From Ekhidna sp051379705 (GTDB lineage: Bacteria > Bacteroidota > Bacteroidia > Cytophagales > Cyclobacteriaceae): a stretch of 64,000 bases of DNA. The position numbers and the translations under genes were made by a program. Below are positions 25,100 to 34,370 of this stretch, piece after piece (the first letter of the stretch is position 1; every line of letters begins with the position of its first letter). The DNA lies in assembly GCF_051379705.1 (NCBI RefSeq), contig NZ_CP179868.1:2976001-3040000 (forward strand), given 5' to 3'. The notes beneath the pieces are model-generated. The model made no database searches. It saw only the letters and a list, made by a program, of their open reading frames with translations, and had not been told where the DNA came from.

Positions 25100-25432
25100 A
25101 TGCGCAATAAACTGATCATATTAACGTTCGCAATCGCTCTTAGTGGAGTCGCTCTGGCTCAGGGAGGAGTGGATCAGGTTCAAGAAGCGCAAATAAGTAT
25201 TTATCCCAATCCTGCAATTGAACATATTTTCATCCAAGTAGAAGGTGATTTTGACAATGCACAATTTGAGCTGAATTCCATGATTGGAAACAAGCTTCAA
25301 ATAAAGCCTGAGGAAGTTGGAATTGGTAAATACAAAATTCAAGTTAAAGATTTGGCAACTGGCTACTACTTCCTGATTGTAAAGGATGAAGCAAAGCGGT
25401 TTCGAAAGGCTTATAAGTTTTTAAAGCGCTAA
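25100..25432 (+). CDS. Stand-alone T9SS C-terminal sorting domain protein
   Basis: A 110-residue protein made of a signal peptide (residues 1-20, ending ALAQ) and, after a short linker, a type A sorting domain. This domain has ISIYPNPAIEHIFIQVEG at residues 33-50 and the closing GYYFLIVKDEAKRFRKAYKFLKR-type strand pair. Normally this domain is the C-terminal tail of a large cargo protein and is cut off at the cell surface; here there is no passenger. It could be a decoy, an adaptor, a remnant of a deleted gene, or a secreted peptide. It is convergent with the DUF2723 gene, with a terminator between them. Confidence 0.82.
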   Translation: MRNKLIILTFAIALSGVALAQGGVDQVQEAQISIYPNPAIEHIFIQVEGDFDNAQFELNSMIGNKLQIKPEEVGIGKYKIQVKDLATGYYFLIVKDEAKRFRKAYKFLKR

Positions 25433-25457
25433 TTCTCTATCCCTTTTTTTGCTTAAA

Positions 25458-25495
25458 CAAAAAAACCTCCAACACAATGTTGAAGGTTAATTTTA
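25458..25495. terminator. Bidirectional rho-independent terminator
   Basis: AACCTCCAAC (25464-25473) and GTTGAAGGTT (25479-25488) pair with one wobble around ACAAT. On the minus strand the stem is followed by a run of seven T, so it fits the end of the DUF2723 gene well. On the plus strand TAATTTT follows, so it may also end the small T9SS gene. Confidence 0.8.
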
Positions 25496-25517
25496 TTAAG
25501 TATTATCTATAATCTTT

Positions 25518-28493
25518 TTACTGCTGCTGTTTAGCCTGTAGCCTGGTGTAGTAGTTGTTGAATAACTCCTCGTAGTAGGCAGCCTTCTCCCGATCGCCAT
25601 TAGCGCGGTAAGCCCGTGCGACTTCATTCAGTGAGAGTATCTGTCTTTGTAGCTCATTGGAATCAGGACTACCGCCCGTCTCAAAATAATAGTCTAGATA
25701 CTGAGTGGCATAAGTAGAGGTCACTTCTGCAATGTGCTCAGCCAGTTCCAGCTCCCCAACTTGTAGCAGCATATCAACTTGCTGCATGCTGAATATATCA
25801 TAAGGGACAGACTCATTTGGCATTACTTCAAGACACTTCTTCAGAACTGCTGCTGCTCTTTCATAGTCACCTTCTGATATTAAGTTGTCAGCTAAGGTGT
25901 TGAATGTGGATCGTGAGTTTAATACAAATCCCAGGTAATCTTGAGTATAATATACGCTAGGATCATCAAGATTTGTCCATGTGAATTTATTCATCACATT
26001 GTCATACATCACATCTGTATTTACCGGATATGATCCGGCTCTATTGCTCTGACTTTGAGCAGGTACTACACGATATGCCATGCCTTCTTGAACTACGAAA
26101 TTCTTGAGGTCCAAATTTAGCTGTGAGATAGATGTGTTATTCAGATATATTGGTCGCTCCCAGTCCGCATTAACCAATAGGTCCAGGAAGGCCAGATCTT
26201 TCTTCTCCAATCCTCTTCCTTTCACTCGTATCACCATTCGGTCAACTATGTTATCATGCATATCTTCAGGCACAATCCTCTTAGCTTTTTCCTTATCAAC
26301 GTCTAAGAAAAGAGTGCGCGTCGGGATGGTATTGTAAGTCGTGTAACTATTCACCTGCATTTGAAGCGCCGGATTTTCATCCGCAATAAAATCCAACAAA
26401 ATCTTAGCATTGATTGCATTGCCTTTCAATTCTTCTCTTTCGAAAACCGGTAGAAAATCATTCACACCACCTTGCTGATAGCGCTCAATTGGTAAGCTGT
26501 ATGGAATTGGGTCAGATTCATATGCCTGTCTGGCAGATTGTTGTATGTACCAGTCAGTGTTATAATAACTAAGCACCAGTACTCGAGCATCAGTTCGATA
26601 GCCTTCCACTTCTTGAGCATACCACAATGGGAATGTGTCGTTATCTCCGCCTGTAAATATGATGCCATTTGGAGCTACTGTAGAAAGGTAGTTTTTAGCT
26701 GCATCCACAGAAAAGTATCGATCTGATCGATCGTGATCATCCCAGTTTTCGCTGGCCATCAAAACTGGAATAGTCAAACCAATGACTGAAGCCAATACAG
26801 CTGCAATTTTCTTTTCTTTCGAAATTCCTTTTAGTAGATCATATAAGAAGAGCACACCAAAACCTATCCAAATAGTAAAAATGTAGAAGGATCCGGCATA
26901 AATGTAGTCACGCTCACGGGGCTCAATTGGAGGTGTATTTAAATACAAAACAATGGCAATACCTGTCATAATGAAAAGGAGTGCGGTTGCCGAAAACAGC
27001 TTCACATCCTTTTTATACTGGATAAACATGCCAAAAAGTCCAAGCAGAAGCGGTAATCCAAAGTAGATGTTTCTTCCTTTATTGTTTTCTAGAATGTCTG
27101 GCAAATCGTCAAAGGCTCCACTTAAGCCAACCCATCCAGCTCCTTGAATGTCATGTTCCCTTCCGGAGAAATTCCACATAAAGTATCTGAAGTATTGGTG
27201 TCCTAACTGATGCACGATGAGATAATAAAAATTGTCTCCCCAACTTGGCTTTTCACCTTCTCTTAGTCCGGTAACTTCCCGATACTTCCGAACGTGATTC
27301 CCGGCAGAACTGTACATTCTTGGAAGAATCGTGGTATGCTCAGGATCAAAAACCTGCGTAACCTTATAATCTTTTATTACATACTTGTCGTCCCCACGCA
27401 TATAGACCGGAGCACCTTGCTTGTTTTCGATAAGGTCCGCAGTGTAGTAAGGTCCTTTAAACAAAGGTCTACTTCCATACTGTTCCCTTTTTAGATAGGA
27501 AACGAAAGAGATAATTTCTTCAGGATTATTTTCGTCAATTGGTGGGTTATAATTACTTCTGATTACTGCGATCGCATACGAAGAATAGCCAATGAGTATG
27601 AAAGCTAATGCTAGTAACGAGGTATTCAGAACGTATTTATTGTGTTTGATAGAATAGTGGATGCCATATGCCAGGCCTCCTAAAACCAATACTCCAAAGA
27701 AGATCACACCAGATCCAAATGGAAGACCAAAGGAATTCACAAATAAGATTTCGATCTTCCCTGCCATTGATGGAAGTCCGGGGATAACTCCCTCTAGAAC
27801 AATCAGTACGATTGCTGCAGATATAAGCATTGTGTAAATGATCCCTTTACGAGTAACTTTTTCGTAGTATTTGAAATATACGATTAGGCCAAGAACAGGT
27901 ATCGCGACCAAGTTCAGTAAATGGACTCCAATTGAAAGCCCCATCATATATGCGATCAAAATAAGCCATCGAGCTCGGTCTTGCTCCTGTGTCATATTTT
28001 CCCATTTTAGGATAGCCCAGAAGACAAATGAGGTAAAGAATGCGGACATCCCGTACACCTCAGCTTCTACCGCAGAAAACCAAAAAGAATCGGAGAATGT
28101 ACAAGCTAAAGCTCCTACCAGTCCTGTACCTATAATTGCAATGGTGTCAGCTGTGGATTCCTCGCCATTTTTCACTTTCAACACTCGCTTAGCAAGGTGT
28201 GTGATAGACCAGAAAATGAATAGTACGAAAAATGCGCTACTCATCACACTAAGCATATTTACCCAATATGCAACTTGAGTAACATCTCCACCTGCTAGAA
28301 GTGAAAACATTCTTCCGGTAAGCAAAAAGAATGGAGCTCCAGGAGGGTGAGGTACCTCAAGTTTATATGAGCAAGCAATGAATTCACCGGCATCCCAGAA
28401 GCTTGCCGTTGGCTCCACTGTAAGACAATAAGTGACCAGTGCGATCAAGAAAGTGACCCATCCGGTTATTATGTTGATTTTTTGGTATCCCAT
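25518..28493 (-). CDS. DUF2723-family membrane glycosyltransferase-like protein
   Basis: A 991-residue protein of the DUF2723 (TMEM260/PMT-like) family. Roughly residues 1-580 hold about a dozen transmembrane helices. The early loop TASFWDAGEFIACSYKLEV carries the acidic motif in the first external loop, as in GT-C glycosyltransferases, and PPGAPFFLLTGR follows. Residues 590-991 are a soluble, partly helical periplasmic domain with TPR-like C-terminal repeats. Relatives include the eukaryotic O-mannosyltransferase TMEM260, and a role in protein O-glycosylation in Bacteroidota is plausible but inferred. It is a single gene with a terminator downstream. Confidence 0.85.
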   Translation of the reverse strand: MGYQKINIITGWVTFLIALVTYCLTVEPTASFWDAGEFIACSYKLEVPHPPGAPFFLLTGRMFSLLAGGDVTQVAYWVNMLSVMSSAFFVLFIFWSITHLAKRVLKVKNGEESTADTIAIIGTGLVGALACTFSDSFWFSAVEAEVYGMSAFFTSFVFWAILKWENMTQEQDRARWLILIAYMMGLSIGVHLLNLVAIPVLGLIVYFKYYEKVTRKGIIYTMLISAAIVLIVLEGVIPGLPSMAGKIEILFVNSFGLPFGSGVIFFGVLVLGGLAYGIHYSIKHNKYVLNTSLLALAFILIGYSSYAIAVIRSNYNPPIDENNPEEIISFVSYLKREQYGSRPLFKGPYYTADLIENKQGAPVYMRGDDKYVIKDYKVTQVFDPEHTTILPRMYSSAGNHVRKYREVTGLREGEKPSWGDNFYYLIVHQLGHQYFRYFMWNFSGREHDIQGAGWVGLSGAFDDLPDILENNKGRNIYFGLPLLLGLFGMFIQYKKDVKLFSATALLFIMTGIAIVLYLNTPPIEPRERDYIYAGSFYIFTIWIGFGVLFLYDLLKGISKEKKIAAVLASVIGLTIPVLMASENWDDHDRSDRYFSVDAAKNYLSTVAPNGIIFTGGDNDTFPLWYAQEVEGYRTDARVLVLSYYNTDWYIQQSARQAYESDPIPYSLPIERYQQGGVNDFLPVFEREELKGNAINAKILLDFIADENPALQMQVNSYTTYNTIPTRTLFLDVDKEKAKRIVPEDMHDNIVDRMVIRVKGRGLEKKDLAFLDLLVNADWERPIYLNNTSISQLNLDLKNFVVQEGMAYRVVPAQSQSNRAGSYPVNTDVMYDNVMNKFTWTNLDDPSVYYTQDYLGFVLNSRSTFNTLADNLISEGDYERAAAVLKKCLEVMPNESVPYDIFSMQQVDMLLQVGELELAEHIAEVTSTYATQYLDYYFETGGSPDSNELQRQILSLNEVARAYRANGDREKAAYYEELFNNYYTRLQAKQQQ

Positions 28494-28665
28494 AGTTGAA
28501 AATATGTGAGGGGCGAAAATAGCAATTAACCAGAAGATAACTGGCCTTCTTGCCCGCAGATTTACAATAACTAATTGGTTTGCAAGGTTTTGAAAATCCT
28601 TATTAACAGAATGTGGGTTTTATACGGACATAAATCTCATTGGATGACCTTTTTAACATCTTTTA

Positions 28666-29313
28666 TCAATAAACAGCTACATAAAAGAATAGCCAGACAA
28701 TAAAAAATAAGGCATAGGTACTGGCGACTATGTAAGCGGATATACTAAGTTTTTTTCCGCTCAGAAAATAAATACCCAACACTAGAACTGGCCAGTAAAG
28801 TATTTCAAAAACATTAATCGATTTAAGCGGGTAGTGCCATTTTGGAGCGATTTGTGTGTAATCTACTAAGTTGATAAGTGAAAGCGGGTAGAAGGCCATG
28901 TAATCGTTGTAGTCCGGATCTGTGTAGAAAAGTGTGAACCAAAGCACTTTGGCAATTTCAGGTAGAAAGAAGAAGATTTCCGCGAGCATGACCATCTTCC
29001 ATAACTGATTATAATGAAGTCTATAACCAAACATGAAACATCCTATCCACAATGTGAGTGTGGTCCAGGTCCATTTCCAAGCAAGAAAAACCGGGACACT
29101 CAAATATTGAATGCCATATAAAATGTCGAATACCCAGATATCTCCCCGCTCGTTTAACACTTCAAAGGCAGCAATCGAATCGATAATAAAGATTCTTTTT
29201 ACAAAAAGTAAAGCAATGTATGCGAGACATATAATGATAAACATGCCAACACCGTTGAATTCAAACCAGTCTTCAAGAAATTGCTTTCGATACTTACTTA
29301 AGCGATTCGTCAT
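28666..29313 (-). CDS. Hypothetical polytopic membrane protein
   Basis: A 215-residue protein with about five hydrophobic helices (for example GMFIIICLAYIALLFV near residue 23 and AYIVASTYALFFIVWLFFYV near the end). I do not recognise the family, and no catalytic motif stands out. It is divergent from the TPR gene with only 15 bp between the start codons, so they must share or overlap promoters. It is also separated from the DUF2723 gene by 172 bp in which I see nothing definite. Confidence 0.7.
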   Translation of the reverse strand: MTNRLSKYRKQFLEDWFEFNGVGMFIIICLAYIALLFVKRIFIIDSIAAFEVLNERGDIWVFDILYGIQYLSVPVFLAWKWTWTTLTLWIGCFMFGYRLHYNQLWKMVMLAEIFFFLPEIAKVLWFTLFYTDPDYNDYMAFYPLSLINLVDYTQIAPKWHYPLKSINVFEILYWPVLVLGIYFLSGKKLSISAYIVASTYALFFIVWLFFYVAVY

Positions 29314-29328
29314 TTAGATTTGCGATTG

Positions 29329-30516
29329 ATGCGATTACACGTCAAAAATATCATCATGTGTTCCTTAATCCTACTCTCGGCAGGAGTGTATGCTCAACGG
29401 CAAGAGGATCAGTCGGATGGCGATAGCGTGAGGTATAGCTTATTGGTTAACCCATTCATACAGATTGAATCTACTGAGGCGATCAATTCAATGTACAATT
29501 TTGAGTTTACTAAGGCCCACAATCATTTCAATTACTTACAAAAAAAGTATCCATGGCATCCGCTTCCATACCTACTGAAAGGCCTCAATTACTGGTGGCA
29601 GATTGTACCAAATTATAATATTCAGAAATGGGACCAAGAATTTCTGGCATACATGGATACAACTAAGTATCTGGCTGAAAATGTTAGAGATAATTACAAT
29701 GAGATCGAAGGAGCTTTCTTTCTGGCGGCTGCATATGCATTTGAAGGTAGGTTATATTCTGAGAGACGAGAATTTCGGAAAGCTGCCCTGGCCGGGAGTA
29801 GATCACTAAAATATTTGCGCGAATGCCAAGGATACGAGGAATACAGCCCGGAGCTGTTGTTTGGCGATGCACTATTCAATTATTATGCAGAATGGATTCG
29901 GGAAGAATATCCTTTACTTCGTCCTATTATGGCTTTTTTCCCAAAAGGGGATAAAGAAAAAGGCATTGGTCAACTTAAAGAGGTAGCACGAAACGCTTTT
30001 TACTCAAGGACAGAAGCTCAGTATTATCTCATGAGAATTTTATCCAACGAAGAGAATGATATTCTTGGAGCCTTGCAGGTGGCTCAATATTTAAACTCTC
30101 AATTTCCAGGAAACTCCTACTTCCATAGGTATTATGCGAGATTGCTTTATCAAGCTGGAAGATATTCGCAAGTAGAGAAGGTTTCTCTTGAGATTTTGCA
30201 ACGAATAGATAGCGCACAAGTCGGATATGAATCAAATAGTGGCAGGTATGCATGCTTCTTTCTAGGACAGGTGAATGAAACCAGAAAAAACTATGAGGAG
30301 TCAAAAAAATATTATCAAAGAGGTTTGATTTATGCTGAGGAGGCCGAAGCTACTGAAATGGGATACTATTTCTATTCTTTGTTACATCTTGGGCAGATTG
30401 CAGAAGCAGAAGATGACAAAGAATTAGCAAGAGACTATTACATTCAGGTGAAGAAAGCAGCTAAGAGGAAACATTCGGCACATAAAGCAGCGCGAGAACG
30501 CTTAAAAAAGCTCTAA
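29329..30516 (+). CDS. Exported TPR-repeat protein
   Basis: A 395-residue protein taking ATG 29329 as the start (MRLHVKNIIMCSLILLSAGVYAQ); a TTG three codons upstream is also possible. A signal peptide of about 23 residues is followed by helical repeats with TPR spacing. Clear examples are EGAFFLAAAYAFEGRLYSER, EDDKELARDYYIQVKKAAKR and NYEESKKYYQRGLIYAEEAE. It is probably a periplasmic or outer-membrane-associated scaffold; the partner is unknown. The stop overlaps the end of the convergent glycosyltransferase gene by 4 bp. Confidence 0.8.
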   Translation: MRLHVKNIIMCSLILLSAGVYAQRQEDQSDGDSVRYSLLVNPFIQIESTEAINSMYNFEFTKAHNHFNYLQKKYPWHPLPYLLKGLNYWWQIVPNYNIQKWDQEFLAYMDTTKYLAENVRDNYNEIEGAFFLAAAYAFEGRLYSERREFRKAALAGSRSLKYLRECQGYEEYSPELLFGDALFNYYAEWIREEYPLLRPIMAFFPKGDKEKGIGQLKEVARNAFYSRTEAQYYLMRILSNEENDILGALQVAQYLNSQFPGNSYFHRYYARLLYQAGRYSQVEKVSLEILQRIDSAQVGYESNSGRYACFFLGQVNETRKNYEESKKYYQRGLIYAEEAEATEMGYYFYSLLHLGQIAEAEDDKELARDYYIQVKKAAKRKHSAHKAARERLKKL

Positions 30517-31583
30517 AATCGAAAGGCATTTAGCCACTTGTCTTTGTTTGCTTCTACACTATAACCTTGTTGCACGGTGGCTCTACCAGCTTTTCCAATT
30601 TCTGTTCTTAGTTTTTTGTCTTCAATCAAGATGGAAAGTTTTTCTACCCACTCTTCTGTTATTCCGGCAAGGAATCCATTTTCCCCATCTTGAATGATAT
30701 CAGTATTTACACCCACTGGAGACATAATGGTTGGAATCCCGAGAGCCATGTATTGAAGGCCTTTCATAGCGCATTTTCCTCTGGTCCATTCATTATCTGG
30801 CAAAGGCATTAAGCCAATGTCCAATTCGGAGAGATCTCTAGCTTCTGTTTCGCTTTTCCAGGCTACTCCCTCAATTTTTAGGGAAGGATGTGAAAATGAT
30901 GGCTCGCCTATGATCTTAAAATAGACTTCTTCAGAAAATATTTGTTTGATTTTCTCAAGCGCTGGAATTACTGTTTCGAAATGCTTAAGTGTAGAAAAGC
31001 TGCCGGTCCACCCAATGCACACCGATTCTTTTGGCTTAAAATCTTTTGTATATTTCTTAAAATCAATGGTACTCGGGATAATGTGAACCTCATTATTATA
31101 TCTCAATGCGAAATCTTTCAGATATGTATTACCCACAATTACCCGATCTGCGAGGGAGCTAATAGTTGCTACTTTGTCTGGATTTTTAAGTTTATTAAAA
31201 ATGCCTTGATTTGGATTTTCATCGCCTAGCCAGATTGCATCGTCAAAATCATAGATAATTTTAACGTCTTTTTTTTTAAGCCACTTTTCAAAAAAAGTCC
31301 CAAAGAAAAAGGCATCTCGGTAGATGTAAACCACATCAAATTCACCAGCGTTCTTGATACTTTTATATCTTCTCCATAATGCTTTTAAGCCTACCAAAAT
31401 TTTAAGAAGCATGCCCTTTCCATAAAATATTTGATCTTCTTTTTCTGAAATTAAAAGTGGTGAAAAGGCGCAATCAATCCCTTTTTCTTCAAGGTAGCCC
31501 ACATATTGCTCGTGTCGATACCTCTGACCAGGCGAACGATCTTTCCGGTGGAGAACTAGGAACAAAGCTTTTATTCGATCCAT
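30513..31583 (-). CDS. Glycosyltransferase, GT4-like (GT-B fold)
   Basis: A 356-residue protein. IGWTGSFSTLKHFETVIPAL starts the C-terminal nucleotide-binding lobe, and GLMPLPDNEWTRGKCAMKGL, YMALGIPTIMSPVGVN and DGENGFLAG give the acceptor- and donor-site pattern of GT4 enzymes. The sugar donor is unknown. Its start overlaps the asnB stop by 13 bp, which couples it to AsnB. With AsnB it forms the left, minus-strand arm of the surface-polysaccharide locus. Confidence 0.87.
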   Translation of the reverse strand: MDRIKALFLVLHRKDRSPGQRYRHEQYVGYLEEKGIDCAFSPLLISEKEDQIFYGKGMLLKILVGLKALWRRYKSIKNAGEFDVVYIYRDAFFFGTFFEKWLKKKDVKIIYDFDDAIWLGDENPNQGIFNKLKNPDKVATISSLADRVIVGNTYLKDFALRYNNEVHIIPSTIDFKKYTKDFKPKESVCIGWTGSFSTLKHFETVIPALEKIKQIFSEEVYFKIIGEPSFSHPSLKIEGVAWKSETEARDLSELDIGLMPLPDNEWTRGKCAMKGLQYMALGIPTIMSPVGVNTDIIQDGENGFLAGITEEWVEKLSILIEDKKLRTEIGKAGRATVQQGYSVEANKDKWLNAFRF

Positions 31584-33424
31584 TTCTTATACCATCTTTG
31601 GAAGACATAGAGTGTCCAAATAGTTGCATGGACATCTTCTGGGCTATTAGAATAAAGCTTGTTTCTCAATGATAAGACCTTATTTTTTACAAAAATTCCT
31701 TGTGATTCTAAGTACGCCTCATTGAATACTATCTGATCCACTTCAGAGCTAAGTTCATTCCTCAACCAATGTAACATAGGCACCTCAAATCCTTTTTTAG
31801 ATCTATGATGCAATTCTTTAGGTAGAATATGTTGGAAAGCATCTTGCAATACTCGCTTTCGGTGATTCCCCCTCACTTTATAGTCTGCTGGCAATGATCT
31901 GGCAAATGCCACTAAATCTTTATCTAAAAAAGGCACCCTAACTTCCAGACTGTTAGCCATGGACATGAGGTCTACTTTTGTAAGCATGTCTCCTGGTAAA
32001 ACCATTCGCAAATCTGAATCAAGGAATCCATTAAGATCCAGAGAATCTTGTGGATGTGTTGAATGAATTAAATGTAAAAGCGCCTCGCTATGATCACCGT
32101 GCAAGAATTGACTCGGATCAGTATTAAATGACGCAAGGTGCCAATACTTTTCCGTTGAACTCAATCTCAAAAGTTCGCCATACTTAGCCAATCGCCGGGA
32201 TGTATTACCAAGACTAGTAGATCTTGATTTGGGTAAAGCTGAGAGCAATGGACTTAATGATTTGATTAAAGCATTAGTTATAGTTCTCTTCTGAGATTTA
32301 TGAAATGCCAGATGCTTATAGTAACCCCCGAATAGCTCATCTGCCCCATCTCCAGATAATGCGACTTTCATTTTGTTACTCACACGTTGAGACAGAATAT
32401 ATGTAGGAATCGCTGATGAATCTGCAAACGGTTCATCAATGTAGGTCATGATGTCATCAAGACTGTTTAACAGATCATTGTTAGTAAGCGAAAAGGTTGT
32501 GTGATTAGTTTTGAATTTGTTGGCTACAGACTCGGCAAAATGGGTCTCGTCAAAGAATGGATGATCTGAATATCCAATGGAGAATGTGCTAAGATTTTCG
32601 TTAAACTTGGATGCCATGGAAACAACTGCTGACGAGTCGGTGCCGCCACTCAGAAAAGCACCCAATGGAACATCAGCAATCATTCTTTTCCGCACGGATT
32701 CTTCAAAGAGTTTCACTAAATCATCCTGAGCATTTTCATAAGACTCTTCGTAGAGTTTTGGCTGGTCTATTGTGAAAAATGGCTTCACTGAAACTGTTTG
32801 ATTCTCAATTTTAATGAAATGACCGGGGAGCAGTTTTTTCACTCCCAAGATCATACTCATCTCACCTGGCAGGTAGGTGAACTGAAGGTAAGCATATAGA
32901 CTCTGCTTATTTATCTTTCTAGGTATGGGATAGCTAAAAATAGCCTTCAGTTCAGAACCAAAGGCGAAAAACTCTCCGCTCTGGAAATAGTGTAGCGGCT
33001 TGATTCCCATCCGATCTCTGGCAATAAGGAGGGTCTCATCCTTAGAGTCATAAAAAGCAAAAGCAAAAAAACCATTGAGTTTTTCAAGGCACTTATGACC
33101 CTCATTTATAAGCAAATAAAGTAGAACCTCCGTGTCTGAACTTGATTTAAAATCTATAGAAAGATCTTTGGCCAGTTCTTGAAAATTATAAATCTCACCG
33201 TTGAAGACGAGTGTATACCTTCCAGACTGGTCTGACATAGGTTGATTGGCTCTGCTGCTCGTATCAATGATTGAAAGGCGGGTATGACCCAGGCCTATTG
33301 ATTTATTTAAATAAGTAGCTTGAAAGTCAGGTCCTCGGCGATTCAAAGAATCTGTTGATTTTTTGAGTGAATTAGCTAAGTCACTACGGTTTGAAAAGTT
33401 TTTGAAGCCTGTTATGCCACACAT
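31571..33424 (-). CDS. asnB: Asparagine synthetase (glutamine-hydrolysing), glycan-locus type
   Basis: A 617-residue AsnB. The N-terminal glutaminase has the catalytic Cys2 (MCGITGF), LNRRGPD and NGEIYNF. The synthetase domain has the PP-loop LSGGTDSSA (258-266) and SGDGADELFGGY. Length and motifs match a functional asparagine synthetase. AsnB homologues in polysaccharide loci often amidate uronic acids or make amide-decorated sugars; given its place here that is as likely as asparagine supply (inference). It is divergent from the SDR gene across 72 bp. Confidence 0.9.
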   Translation of the reverse strand: MCGITGFKNFSNRSDLANSLKKSTDSLNRRGPDFQATYLNKSIGLGHTRLSIIDTSSRANQPMSDQSGRYTLVFNGEIYNFQELAKDLSIDFKSSSDTEVLLYLLINEGHKCLEKLNGFFAFAFYDSKDETLLIARDRMGIKPLHYFQSGEFFAFGSELKAIFSYPIPRKINKQSLYAYLQFTYLPGEMSMILGVKKLLPGHFIKIENQTVSVKPFFTIDQPKLYEESYENAQDDLVKLFEESVRKRMIADVPLGAFLSGGTDSSAVVSMASKFNENLSTFSIGYSDHPFFDETHFAESVANKFKTNHTTFSLTNNDLLNSLDDIMTYIDEPFADSSAIPTYILSQRVSNKMKVALSGDGADELFGGYYKHLAFHKSQKRTITNALIKSLSPLLSALPKSRSTSLGNTSRRLAKYGELLRLSSTEKYWHLASFNTDPSQFLHGDHSEALLHLIHSTHPQDSLDLNGFLDSDLRMVLPGDMLTKVDLMSMANSLEVRVPFLDKDLVAFARSLPADYKVRGNHRKRVLQDAFQHILPKELHHRSKKGFEVPMLHWLRNELSSEVDQIVFNEAYLESQGIFVKNKVLSLRNKLYSNSPEDVHATIWTLYVFQRWYKKWIE

Positions 33425-33496
33425 ATGCGCAATCTGTCGAATTTCAGAGTGCTATGTTAGTATCAATTTGTTTATTTGCTAAAAGAGCATCGATGA

Positions 33497-34315
33497 ATGT
33501 CAGTTTTTAAAGGAAGAAATATTGCAATCCTTGGTGGATCAGGCACGCTTGGTAGAGCTTTGGTAAAGGAATTAGCCAAAGCGGAGGAAGATATAAGGAA
33601 GGTGATCATTTATTCCAGGGATGAAATTAAGCAACTTGAAATGATGGATGATTTTCCTATGGAAAGGTTCCCATTTCTTGAATTCATGCTTGGCGACGTA
33701 AGAGACCAGGAGCGTTTGGATGAGGTATTGGAAGGAGTGGATTATGTGATCCATGCTGCAGCATTGAAACATGTAGTAATGGCAGAAAAAAACCCTGATG
33801 AATGCTGGAAGACAAATGTGCTGGGGACAGAAAATGTGGTTAAGTCCTCGAAAAAAAATGGAATAAGCAAAGTCGTGCTTATCTCCACTGATAAAGCTGT
33901 GAGTCCTATAGGTGTATATGGTAGGTCAAAAGCGGAGGCAGAACGAATTTTTGCAGAAGCCAATGATTCATTCAATACCTATCAGATTGTAAGGTTAGGG
34001 AATATTATCGGTGCGCGTGGTTCAGTTTTTGAGGCTTTCGAACGTCAAAAAAAGACGGGTACAATAAAAGTGACTCATCCGGATGCCACACGTTTTTTTA
34101 TTTCACAAACCGAAGCGGCACAATTTATTTTGGCTTCGCTTACTTCCGAAGATCAAGGTCCATTTATACCAGATATGAAGACGCATAAAATTTTGGATTT
34201 AGCTAAAGAAATTGCACCTGAATGCGAAATTGAAATTATAGGTTTAAGACCTGGGGATAAGCTACATGAAGAGATCAAGGCAGGTGCATCTAGCGAGACC
34301 ATATTACCACTTTGA
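33497..34315 (+). CDS. Nucleotide-sugar dehydratase/epimerase of the extended SDR family
   Basis: A 272-residue short FlaA1/CapD-type protein. The NAD-binding loop is GGSGTLG. AALKHVVMAEKNPDECWKTN is the diagnostic segment of UDP-GlcNAc 4,6-dehydratases. STDKAVSPIGVYGRSKAEAE supplies the active-site Ser/Thr-Asp-Lys and YxxxK. GLRPGDKLHEE near the C-terminus matches the sugar-binding end. It lacks the membrane N-terminal part of long FlaA1 proteins. The expected product is a 4-keto-6-deoxy sugar nucleotide for the locus. PIGVYGRSK replaces the commoner PTNVMGATK, so the exact reaction is uncertain. Confidence 0.82.
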   Translation: MSVFKGRNIAILGGSGTLGRALVKELAKAEEDIRKVIIYSRDEIKQLEMMDDFPMERFPFLEFMLGDVRDQERLDEVLEGVDYVIHAAALKHVVMAEKNPDECWKTNVLGTENVVKSSKKNGISKVVLISTDKAVSPIGVYGRSKAEAERIFAEANDSFNTYQIVRLGNIIGARGSVFEAFERQKKTGTIKVTHPDATRFFISQTEAAQFILASLTSEDQGPFIPDMKTHKILDLAKEIAPECEIEIIGLRPGDKLHEEIKAGASSETILPL

Positions 34316-34370
34316 TTAGTTTATTCAACAACTCATATTATATCATTACCCAATCATTAAAGATTAGTTT

